From positions 434,001-498,000 of the forward strand of contig JACDOX010000085.1 in the NCBI GenBank assembly GCA_014549065.1: DNA of 64,000 bases. The letters run 5' to 3'. Under the pieces are notes generated by a model, which ran no database searches, had not been told where the DNA came from, and was given only the letters and a program-made list of their open reading frames with translations. A program made the translations under genes and the position numbers. Source of the stretch: Cardinalis cardinalis. Its lineage: Eukaryota > Chordata > Aves > Passeriformes > Cardinalidae. Of this stretch, positions 1 through 11,100 are shown piece after piece; the stretch's first letter is position 1; each line of letters opens with the position of its first letter.

Positions 1-3000
1 ATGTACATGTTTTTCTAGCATCTTTCTGATCCTTGTGCTCTCAGCCTTGGAACAGCAAGGCCTGCAGGAAGGGTGGTGCTGGGCAGGGGACAGCCCTGAG
101 CACAGGACAGGTGATGGAGCTGGAAGAGCTAATCCTCTGTTCAGACATGGCACCAATACTGGGCTAGGTAAACATGGCACCTGCTGCCTGCTCTGATTCC
201 CAGAGCTCATGTCCATAAACATCCTGNCCAATTGGTACTTCCAGGAGGCTGAAGCCAAGATAACTATTTATGCTAATATTAACTTTGTGGAAAGCAGATG
301 TAAACATATCAATGACCTGGCACTATGATTAAAGGCTTTCCTTCTTTTCCTAAAGATTGGTGTACTTTTACACCAAATCTGAAATACAATTACCACAGCA
401 TCTTTTGGCATAAACTGAGTGTTCTTGGGGCATGCTGATGGCAATGTACCACCCCCCTCTTCTACACTGACTTGTGCACACACTGTTTTCTGTTCACCAT
501 TCTGAGGATGTGCTCTGAGAGCAGCTCTGAGTCTNAGCAGTGCCAGGCTGTGCTTGAACTCCTCAGAATGTTTGCATCCCCAAATGAGCACCTGCTCTGA
601 GCCCAGTGATGATGAAATGCAGAGGAGCTGTGATGCCTTCTTGGGTTTGTGACCTAACCCTTGCCAGATACCTCACCAGGGCTTCCAGGCTTCTGCCTCC
701 AGCACCTCCAGGGTTCCACTGTCCAAATTCTGGATGGACCTCACATTGTTATGACCAAGATTAAGCCCAGAATCAAGTAAGATAAATTAATCATAAGATA
801 AATTTATGTGCAAGGGATATAAACAGAAGAAAATGTGCCATTTCAACATGGGATCATTTTTAGATCAGCACCATATTCACACTGTTTACTCTCATATGTA
901 GTTTTTGATTCTTTCCTTTTTCAGGGTACTGATTTTAGAAAAGAATGATTGCAGGAGGGTCCCAGTATGCTGTNTTGGGGTTGGGTTTTGGTTGGATTTT
1001 TTTGATCTGGAAGAGATTTTGCTGTTTCANAAATCAGAAAAATATTTTTCATTCCAAATGGGCTCCAGACCTCATTAAAATAGCAAGTTGTTTTGCTTCC
1101 AAGATAGCAAATCATTCCTATTTGATTTTCCTCTCATTTTATGGAGCTAGCCTGCTTAGCTAGGAAAATTTGTCAGAAAGAAGGATGTCTCTGCAAGTGG
1201 CATTCNTTGCTTGAGAACTCAGTGCAAGAGAACAGCCTTTGAAAGACTGATTTTTTTTAAATACAAAACCTGAACTTGTAGCCCCCTTTATCTAATTGCT
1301 ATTGGAGGAGAAGGGAACAGGNACTGTAGTAGCTGCCTTGACTATAATCACTCCCAGTGGAAGACCAGAACTGTGGTAGAATTTAAGAACTAAGCCAATG
1401 GCTGTCCTATGGAAGCAACCCTAGCAATGCTTCTTTCTCTAATTTTTATGGAGTGGAGAANGAAGAAAGGGTGCTCCAGGATGCTTGCCTTCTGCTTCCT
1501 CTTGTTCCTCTGATGTATAGTCAGGAGCAAGAGAATTACCAGGACTTCTACCATGTAACTTCACCCAGAGCTTGGCCAGCACTGGTTTTGCTCAGTGAAC
1601 CTATTGCATTTTCATTTTATTTTGACAATGCTGACCAACCTGAATTCCTCCTCACCAGCATAAGCTGTTTGCTTTCACTCTAGCATTTTGTAATTCTGAT
1701 GTAACTCCATTACTGTGGAGTTTGTGAGCAGTAAAGTGTCAGCTATGTATGTGCTAATCAACAACTCAGCAGAAACTGCCTCAATAAGACTTTATTCTTC
1801 TCTGATGTGTTTGATCCACATATACTATACAAACAAATTATTCTTTACACAAATACAAATACTCAAGTTTCCCCAGGTAGTTGATTATTGCTATTTAATG
1901 ATATAGCTACTGGTTTTTCCATAATAATCCAGTTATCAGCTGGACTCTATGACAAAATTCCTGCTTGTGTGTCAATATCTCACAATGCACTTGTGCTCCC
2001 TCCTGCCAGAAATCATTTTATAAAGGGGCACTTAAAAACAATAGAAAACACCAATGGAAAATGTGATGCAAATGTTCATACATTTAAATCCATGAGAAAC
2101 TTAGATGGATAGCTAACTCAGGCATAAAGTGCTATAGCTGGCCAGATCATATAAAAGCTAAAGTACACAAAAACCCCCTACATCTTTTGTGCTTTGTAGA
2201 CAGGGCAGGGAAAGAAAAAGAAATTGTATTTATCTGCTATGAGCTTACACATATTTAGCTGGTTATTTGAACTTTCCTAAGAGTCTCTAAAAATAAACTG
2301 AAAACATCTTAAACTACTTATGACAAATAGAATTGCAGGAAAACTCTATTGTTTCCAAATGTGCATTGAAAAAAATGAGTGAACGTGAGGNTGCTCTGTA
2401 AGAGAAAGAATTTTAATGGAAAAACTTATAGAACTTTAAGTGGAACTGTATGAAANTAGCAAATGAGTCTTGCTGCTTAACAAAATTTTATCTGTCGGTA
2501 CAAAGGTTAACTTCAGGTTAACTTCAGAATGTATGTTTCAAAATTCAATTAATATACTTACAACACATGACTTATTTTAGTAAAAACTTACTGCAGAGGC
2601 AAAACAGACAGAGATTAATACAGGTCTGACTTCTTTGCCATTTCTGCTTTGTATAATAGGAAGACAAGGGCAGAACAAGTGTTTAAAAAGTTCGCTGTGA
2701 CCCCCTATGAAATATCAGACCAGCATTCAGACTAAAGATGAGGAAATGTATTTATCAAAAGACAAGGAAAACTAGAACTTAGGTGTTAAGTCATAGACTA
2801 ATGACATTCTGTATGTAAATACTTCTAAATTTTAGTTGATTTAGGGCTCTTCCCTGGCTGCTGCAAAATAAATGTGCAAAAGCTTAGTTATCTTCTTCCT
2901 CTAAAACAGATGAATGTGCTGTTTGTGGGCTTCTTTATTTGCACACTTTNCAAAGTTTGTTCAATGTTTAAGAGAAAAAAAAATTAATGTACAATTTCTA

Positions 3001-6000
3001 CACCAGGAAATGGCCAGGGAGTATTATAAATTAATGTAAAATAGAAAAAAAAAAACTTCTAAGATACATTTCTCCACTTTAAACATGTTAGTTGCAAATG
3101 AACAGAATTGGTGTGTGATTTTGGGCAGATGCTGCGAGGTTCCTTGTAAAACCCTGACACCTGTCTGTGAGCAGGCTCCTCTCAGGCTGGCTGTGAGCCA
3201 CAGGCAGTTCCAGGGAAGGGAATACAGGTGCATCTTGTGAGGAGGTGCTTTTTCAGGAAGNATGTAAGTGCTACAGAACATTCCTATGCCCTTTGGGTAT
3301 TATAAGATAATAGGCAGTGGCCAACTTTTAGTCAATCTTACCTCAGTTGTCTTTGGAGTTTGTTCTTTGCATCTGCTACTTCAGCAACACGATTATTGAA
3401 GCTCAGGTTAATACAGATTAAATGGTTCCACCTCTCCCCAGCTGTGCACTCCAGTCCAAGTCTGCATCCTTTCAGAGCATGACAGAGTTGGCCCCTGCAT
3501 GCTGAGAGCACCTGATATTGTCTGCACTGAATTCACCCCATGATGCAGGAGCTGAAGCACTCAGCAGGGATTTCAAATAACTTGCAGCCCGAGCCCCTGG
3601 CTTCAAAACTGCTGGTGTGGTGTAAGCTGCTGTCTTTGGACTTAAATTCACCATTTCTCTAATGCCTTGCTTTGCCTGCTAGATCACCCCTCTCTTCACC
3701 TCAGTGTTTAATGAAAAGTACATGTATTTTACTCACCAAATTGAAAGGCTGAGACAAATACCTCTCTGCATTTAGTCTTCTTTCTCCATACAAAGCTTTA
3801 TGCTACGAATTAGGTCTGCACATTAAACTTTGCAGGGATAAGTCACTATTTTTTGAGTTCACATTTACTCTAGATTTTAATTGAACACTGAAAGTAAGTA
3901 TTAAAGGATGCAAAAAGAAAAGTTTAATTTTGGTTTTGTCAGTGGTGTTTTCTCAGTAGCCTTTTTTTCAATAATTTGTAGGGTCTCCAAACTGAAATAC
4001 TGACCTTCCTAAGTGATTTGGAATTCCTTAGTGCTGCACACTTATTTAGGCAGCTGCTCTGAAAAGCTTCAGGTAACCAGCCTGATACAATAGTAAAGTG
4101 TATAAATCAGTGTACTGAATCTGAGTTGGCACTGCTCACAGCTACTGACCCAGACAAGCTCAATCTATTTCCTGCAGGATATTTGGGGTTGGGTTTCTTT
4201 CCCTGTTTCTATGATCTGATGGATTATATTTATTTTTTCATCAGAAAATTAAATTTCTAAGTAGGTTTCCATCTTGAATATCTGAAATACTTAGTACTTA
4301 ATCTGTTCTTTAACATTGCTTTTTCAGACTGTAATTTATTGATCTGGGTCTGTTGAAGCAGAAGGCACTTGCTCTGCTCCTGAGTGCTGCAGGTATGTCT
4401 CAGACTGCCAAAGGGTTTCAGGAAAATTAAATGAATAATGTCATTTTTTTGGATAATAGATGGTGAGAAAGGAAAAGGTCTACAAATTTTATCCACATTA
4501 ATCTGCTTTTTACTAGAGCTGACAAGAATAATTTTATTCATGGCTAATCCTAAAAGTAGGTAGTGGTACTGGAGTCAGCAGAATGCTTGCCAAGTTTCCT
4601 TTGGATATGCCCTCGTTTCAGTAGTGAATGAGGTGATCTTTTAATGAAAAACAGAACATAAATAAACAAATAATACCGATTGTTTTTTCCTCCTTCCAAC
4701 AAGGCAGAGTCGTTATCATTTGAGATTGTGAGGTGCATTCACTGCTGGATTCCTGCTGTGTTAGTGCAAAGGGAGCTGACAAGGCATTAGCACAGAGACA
4801 CTGCCCTCTGTTGCAAACGGCTCCGCTGCTGCTACTGCTCTTGCATTGACGAGACCAATGCTAATCAGCAGTTTTAAACCCCATACAAATGGGGCATTTT
4901 ACTTCTGTAATTTTGTGTCAGTCTGTAACATTAAGGCTGTGCCAAATGCACAAAGGTTCCAACAACCCAAGCTCTTTTACAGACAGTATGTGAAGTCTGT
5001 GGCAGACACTGATGTACTGTTTGCTGCACTGCCCTTACCTGCACCTCAGCTGGATTTTGATATGATTTGGTGTGGGTTTGTAACCTGAAAAGCACAGAAC
5101 AGTGTAAATCAAAACCAGAGGGGACACTGTGCAGTGGAGCTGGGGGGTGAGGGCAGCACAGCACAGCTCTCTCTGAGAAAGCAGCTCAGAGCACAGCCCT
5201 GCTCAGGTGCCGCTGCTGCCCTCCAGCAGCGGCCGCTGGCAGCAGGCAGGGAATGGCTGCTGGGGGAGGCTCCCACACCGGGGCAAAGCAGGGCCCGGGA
5301 CAGAGCAGCCACCTCTTCCTACATCACTCTCGGCTGTAAGGGGAGGGCCNGTGCTCAGCAGAGAGGACTCAAAGGAAAGGCTACAGTAGCTGCTCAGTCT
5401 CAGCTGCTTTTTCCACTCCAGGGTAACAGTTGATGCTGTCCAATGTGATCCTCAGGTTAAAGCATTTCTCATTATTAAATGGACCTGAGTTTTGTCAGAA
5501 AGATCCTGCTCTAGGTCATGTGTGCATCGCTTTTGATGCTGAGAAGGGGGAAGACCTTAATCTAAACCACATTTAATGCTGTTGTGCTAAATAACAAATT
5601 GTTTTCATTAGCTTCCTATAATGCCTCATGTTAGAGTTTGCTGGCATTTACAGTTACCTGAGAATGCTCAGTGCTGTAATTTTGGCTAGAGGGAGCTGCT
5701 CTACCATCATCTCCACTGGCNTCCAGTGTGAGTTCACTGATCTCACAGCTTTTAATGTTTGTCATTTTAATGACAGACAACCACAAGGGTGAAAAACACC
5801 CAGTAGCTGTGTGGTGTGAGGGAAAGCCTCAATGCAGAAAGGAGGAGGTGTTCAGGGGGAACCTTCATGCCAGCACTGCTGTAAGTGAGAAAGAAAAGAG
5901 CAGACCAGAGTTGTGGTTTCCCATCTCTCGTGTTTTTGGGGACAGATTCACTTAGCATAATTCAAATGGTACATGATTGGAAAATATGTTTAAGCATTTC

Positions 6001-7650
6001 TGTTCACCTTGATCACAAAGAGGGAAATATGTTGCTCCATCTCTGCTTTCTTACTCTCAAGAAATTTTTGGTGTAACTTCATCTCCTTTGGCTCTTCCAA
6101 AAGCAAGAAAGGCCTGGCAGGCCTTGGGCTAGAATAGAGTTGTAAGGATAAAGACAAAGCCTTGCTTTCCAAAGCATCAGGAAGACAGCAGACTCATTGA
6201 TATTTTTGGTAAATATTGCCATATGGACTTCTCAACTGTTATTACTATCAGTCTGCCTGATGTGGAGATAGAGCTGGATCAAAGGTGAGCAGAAATGCCA
6301 CCCTAAAACACTCTAAAGCCTGTTGTTCACCCAGAGAGCCCTGCACAGGGAGCGCTCGCTGGCTCAGAGGAAGAGGGGTGCCGAGGGAGGAATTCATTTT
6401 TCCTTTTTGGTGCTTTTTGTAGAGAATGTTCTATATAACCTTGGGAACGAGGAATGATCTGTTGGACCCAAAAGAAAAATATTTGGACACATACCTCAGT
6501 TTAAAATGTGGAAAGCCTTGCTGACATGAGTGAATCTAATCCATATGTTGGACAAGAAGCACAGACCTGAAGTGTTGTACTGGGCTGTGATCTCACACTG
6601 AGCCAGCTTTTTCAAGGGCAAGGTACAGTATAAACTTCTCAGATACGTCTTACTGGCCAGTTCTTCTTACCACAGACATCTAAATTTGCTTAAACACTTG
6701 ACTCCACTTCCAAACAGCATTTTGTTCATTAGTTTCCTATGGAAGGTAATTACAGAGGAGTAAGTGCAGNAGCTGTACAAATATCCAGTGCTCTTGAGCT
6801 TTTACCTGGGGTAAATATGCTTGAAAGCTCCCCAAAGACCTTAACTAAACATATTTTCAGATTTTCTTCTAGGCTGTTGTTTTGTTTTGGTGGGGTTTTT
6901 TGTTTTGCTTTGGTTTGGGGGTTTGTTTTGTTTTGGTTCTTTGGTAGGTGGACAGCTACTGGTTTTGTGTTTGGCTTGGTTTTTTATTTAATTCCTAGAG
7001 TGTTTGTTCTAAAAAGCTTGCAGTTGTTGAAGTGCTGAGCCCCAAAAAAGATAACTTTGCAGTATAATTCTCTCAAAAAGACAGATTTAATACCAAGTTG
7101 TGATGGTATTTCCAAATATTACCAGATACTCTTTTCTATTTCCAAGGTGACGCCATCTCAAATAATAACTTACACACTTGTATATTAAAACAAACAAGTT
7201 TTGGGACTAATTGGTCTGAAATAAGAATATTTGAGACTTCCATGTGTGCTTGGATCAGGAAAATATCCTTTTTACAGCAGTGATGTTAGGAGCAGAAGAG
7301 AGAACAAGGCTGTGCTCAGGCGGCTACGGGAGACAGAGGGAGGGAGCAGTGACTGGGATAAGGTGNCCAGGAATAGGGTCCAGATCACATCACCAGCTGG
7401 TGCACACTTCCTTGGTTTGGAAAATTATTTTATTATTTTTCATGTACATAGCACAACGACCATCTTAATTGCTAAGAAGTTGATTGGCAAAGTTAAGGCA
7501 GTGTAATCTTCCAAATAAATGTACCCATTAAATTAATGGAGATGGTCTACCAGCAAGATATAGAATTAATGTACTCAGAATTGCCAAGAAATACCGCAAC
7601 AGCGCGATTTTACCGGAATGATACATAATCTNGGAATGAAACTCCACTGA
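1..7650. other. Gene-free flank left of NUBP1
   Basis: I see no coding exon here on either strand. Open frames are short, carry no recognisable domain, and lack paired splice sites. In mammals TEKT5 and EMP2 lie on this side of NUBP1, but no tektin or EMP-like peptide is visible, so they are either further left or absent. The DNA is mostly AT-rich, with one isolated GC-rich patch at about 5130-5350 and a T/G-biased low-complexity run at about 6866-6980. Degenerate repeats could be present but cannot be recognised by eye. Confidence 0.6.
6866..6985. repeat. T/G-rich low-complexity tract
   Basis: The plus strand is almost entirely T and G, built of irregular GTTTT and GGTTT blocks. This is simple-sequence or low-complexity DNA with strong strand asymmetry. 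An open frame crosses it, but its product is only Phe, Gly, Val, Leu and Trp and is not a plausible gene. Confidence 0.7.
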
Positions 7651-7920
7651 AGGTATTGCTGTGACACGCTTCCCTCGGCAGCGGGCCAGCGCCGTGCCGG
7701 GAGCGGGCTCAACCGGAGCGCGTCTCCTGCAGCGGCCGAGCGGGCACGGCCCCGGCAGCTCCCGGCCCGCGGTACCGGCCTGCAGCACCGGCCCGGTTCC
7801 GCGCCCTTCCCCGGCCACCGCCGCTGCCCCAGGCAGCTCCAGCGCGCGGGCTGTGCGCAGCGCCGGCTGAGCCGGGCAGAGCCACCGCGACACAGCTCCG
7901 GGGCAAACGGCGGCTCTCGT

Positions 7921-8060
7921 GTGTCACCGGGGCCCCGGGGTGTCACCCGCTCCCTCACTGCTGTCACCAGGGCTCTCGTGTTGTCACCGGCGCTCCGGGG
8001 TGTCACCCGTCCCTCACTGGTGTCACCGCGGCTCCGGGGGNGTCACCGCTCCCCCGCTGG
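7921..8060. repeat. Minisatellite of about 20 bp (TGTCACC core) in the NUBP1 promoter
   Basis: The core TGTCAC(C) recurs at about 7922, 7941, 7962, 7982, 8001, 8021 and 8041, a spacing of 19-21 bp. The copies also group into a higher-order period of 60 bp, so the segments beginning near 7921 and 7981 align closely. The last copy contains an N. The array lies just upstream of the NUBP1 start, inside the CpG island. Confidence 0.85.
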
Positions 8061-8155
8061 TGCCCCGGCTCACCCGAGCCCTCGGCGGCAGCGCCCCCAG
8101 GCGGCAGCGGGTGAGCACCGCGGGCTCGAGGCCCCGCCCCCGGCGGCGGCGGTGG

Positions 8156-8168
8156 CGGAAGTGACGCA
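8156..8168. promoter_or_regulatory. ETS-type and CRE/ATF-like sites next to the NUBP1 start
   Basis: CGGAAGTG (8156-8163) matches the ETS/GABP core and overlaps GTGACGCA (8161-8168), which resembles a CREB/ATF half-site. They end 5 bases before the ATG. Such TATA-less ETS elements are common at housekeeping-type CpG promoters. The motif match is seen directly; occupancy is inference. Confidence 0.5.
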
Positions 8169-8173
8169 GCGCT

Positions 8174-11100
8174 ATGGCGGAGGCGCCGGGCGCACCGGAG
8201 GGTGAGTGGCGGGGCCGGACGGGGCGGGACGGGCCNCCCGCCCGCAGCACTCGTGGCCCAGCTCTCGCTGTCTCTTGCAGAGTGCCCCGGGACCGGCAGC
8301 GCCCAGGCGGGCAGGGCGGCCGCCTGCCAGGGATGCCCCAACCAGGGGCTGTGCGCGGCCGGCGCGGCCGGGCCGGACCCGGGTGAGTGCAGCGGCCGTG
8401 AGGGGGCGGCACAGGAGGGGCGCGGTGCCGGCTTGAGGGAAGCGGTGCCGGCTTGAGGGAAGCGGTGCCGGCTTGAGGGAAGCGGTGCCGGCTCGGGGGG
8501 TCTCAGTGCCGGCTCGGGGGGAGCCGCGGTGCCGGCTCGGGGGGAGCGCGGTGTGGGCGCGCTGACCGCGCGGTGTCTCCGCGGTGTCTCCGCAGCGGAG
8601 GCGGCGGAGCTGCGGGCGCGGCTGCGGGCGGTGCGGCACACGGTGCTGGTGCTCTCCGGGAAGGGCGGCGTGGGCAAGAGCACCTTCAGCGCCCTCCTGG
8701 CGCACGGGCTGGCGGCGGACGAGACCANGCAGGTGGGCAGAGGGCGCGGACGGGACGGGCGGCGGGCAGGGCCGAGCTCTTGCGAGCAGGTACCGATCGT
8801 GTGTCCCTGCTCGTTAGACTGTCCTGGATGAGTCCTGCTGGAGTGATTTCATTGCTTGAGATTACATTTAGAGACAGCCCTGTGCTACCTTGTTTCCAGT
8901 GGGGCAGGTTAGCTGGTTTGTTTTCCAGGTTGCTCTGCTGGACATAGATATCTGTGGGCCATCGATTCCTAAAATTATGGGTCTAGAAGGAGAACAGGTG
9001 AGTGAATGCTCAAACGTCTTATTCAAGGGTTTTTTTTTTTTTCTGTTTTTCATTAACATATTCAGGCTTTTTGGATGTAGAGCTTTTAAAAGGAGTGCAT
9101 AATGGGAAATGTGGGACAGTGGTAGGGAAATGAGGTGAGATGTAGAAGTTCAGCATAACATATTTTGCAAAAGAGTCATCTGCTTTCAGGATGAGCAGTT
9201 CTGCAAACCAACTTTCATTGCATGTCAGCCACATAATGCTGACTACTTGAAACTACTACACGAGTGGTATTAGCGTGATGTGCTTTATCAGCCCTTGAAT
9301 ATTTCTTACAAATGCAAGTAATGAGTAAACTTGCAGAAGGGTTGAACAGTTGTTGTTCACTTATTGATGGAGATCTGGTGCTCTTGCATTTTTACCTCAG
9401 CTGTTCCACAAAAGCAGGATTGTTTCTGCAGGCAGGAGAGCTCTTTGCCCAGGTTTGACTTATGTTCATGTTTTATGTAACATATGTTGCTGTTGCAACT
9501 TTTGTGTATCACTTCAATTTTCAGGTTCATCAGAGTGGGTCTGGATGGTCTCCAGTGGTGAGTTGGTGCAGCTGTTTCAGAAAATTCATTGGGTGTGTTT
9601 GGGTTGGGCACCATTTTCTACAGTGAAAAATGAGTGAGGGAGGAGCAGCCAGTAGTCTTGTTAATTCTTCTTCTAATGACTTAAATATCCAGATTCTATA
9701 GAATCTACAGATATAGGGCATAGAATCTACAGATGCTGTATGTCCAGATTCTATAGATCTGTATAACCTATATCCATGCTCTATGGAATATCTAGAGAAC
9801 GCCATAGAATTTATTTCCAGATTTTATAGAATATCGAATAGATCTATAAAATCGAGATATAGGCTATGTAGATCAGAGTGTTAAATTTCTTAATAACAGT
9901 AGTACTGTGTTTCTACAATTGTTTTATTACCTTGTGTTTACTGACTTTGCAATATGGGCAATAAATATAAATTACTCAGGTTTGTTTTTTTGGAGTAACA
10001 TGCTGTAGTGTGTCATGTCTTCTGTGACAGCCAAGTAGTATCTCGCACCCAAGACAAACCTTACTAATCTTTGGAATATGCAGAGAAGGTTTTGCAGTAC
10101 TGTTGGTTGTCTAAAGATCCCCTTTAGTGTGCATGCTGTTAGAAAGGCAGCTGGTGTTGAGGGAGAAAACAGAAGGATAAAAGCAGCTGTCTCCAGCGAT
10201 TCCATGAACTGCTGTAACAATTTCATTTTTTCAGTCTTAGTGTAGTTGGTAAGTGTTGCACAGGATGCAGTTTTTAATGCNGTGTGATAAAAGATAAAGT
10301 TCTCTGCTTTTATTTCATTGTCTTCCCCCTCGTTTGCTTTTTTTTTTAATGGGAGTTCAGAGTTGGTTTCTCTNGTCTTTCTTCACTGTTACGTTTCTCT
10401 GCTTCTCTTTCAGTATGTTGAAGAAAACTTAGGTGTCATGTCAGTGGGATTCTTGCTTAGTAGTCCTGATGATGCTGTCATCTGGAGAGGACCAAAAAAG
10501 AATGGTATTTATTGAGTGTTTCCAACAGTAATTTACATACTTGAAAGGTTTCAAGTGTGGTAATATGTGTAGTAATGTAGATAGAGTAGTTAGCTAAGAC
10601 CCAGAAATTTAAAATACAGGAAGATACNTTTTTCTCTTCCACATTCTTCTCCTTTCCTGTAGGGCTGATCAAGCAGTTTCTGCGTGATGTGGACTGGGGT
10701 GAAGTGGATTACCTGATTGTGGACACGCCCCCAGGAACATCGGATGAGCACCTGTCCATCGTGCAGTACCTCAGTGCCACCCGCATCGACGGCGCTGTCA
10801 TCGTCACCACCCCCCAGGTGTGAGCCAAAACCCACCAGAGAAGCATCGTGGCACTTCAAGGCAGTCCTTGGGTTCCAGACTGATTTCACAGAAATCTCAG
10901 GGAAATGACTTTGTTGTGCTGCCCCTGCAGATGGCTGGTCTGTGGGTTAGGTGTCTCAGGGGAGCTGGGTGGGGATCCACATGGGTCACTAAACCACAGC
11001 AGCTCACAATCAAAAGCTGTTGAGACCGGTGTGGTGACAGGAAATGCAGTGTGACATTTCCTCCTTCAGAATCAGACTTAACACCGTTGTGGATCTGTAA

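Larger units (their letters stand above)
7660..8800. promoter_or_regulatory. CpG island and promoter of NUBP1
   Basis: Base composition changes abruptly from AT-rich to very GC-rich with many CpG dinucleotides at about 7660, and returns to AT-rich after about 8800. The island covers the region upstream of NUBP1 and its first three coding exons, which is the usual pattern for a broadly expressed vertebrate gene. No TATA box is seen. Two minisatellites of about 20-bp period lie inside it. No divergent gene is visible on the other side. Confidence 0.85.

Noticed and set aside
1..7650. Search for TEKT5 or EMP2, the neighbours of NUBP1 in mammals
   Set aside because: No exon resembling either protein was found on either strand.
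8003..8705. Long minus-strand frames opposite NUBP1 exons 1-3
   Set aside because: GC-rich CpG-island sequence suppresses stop codons; the products are Pro/Ala/Arg-rich with no domain, and the plus strand carries the real exons.
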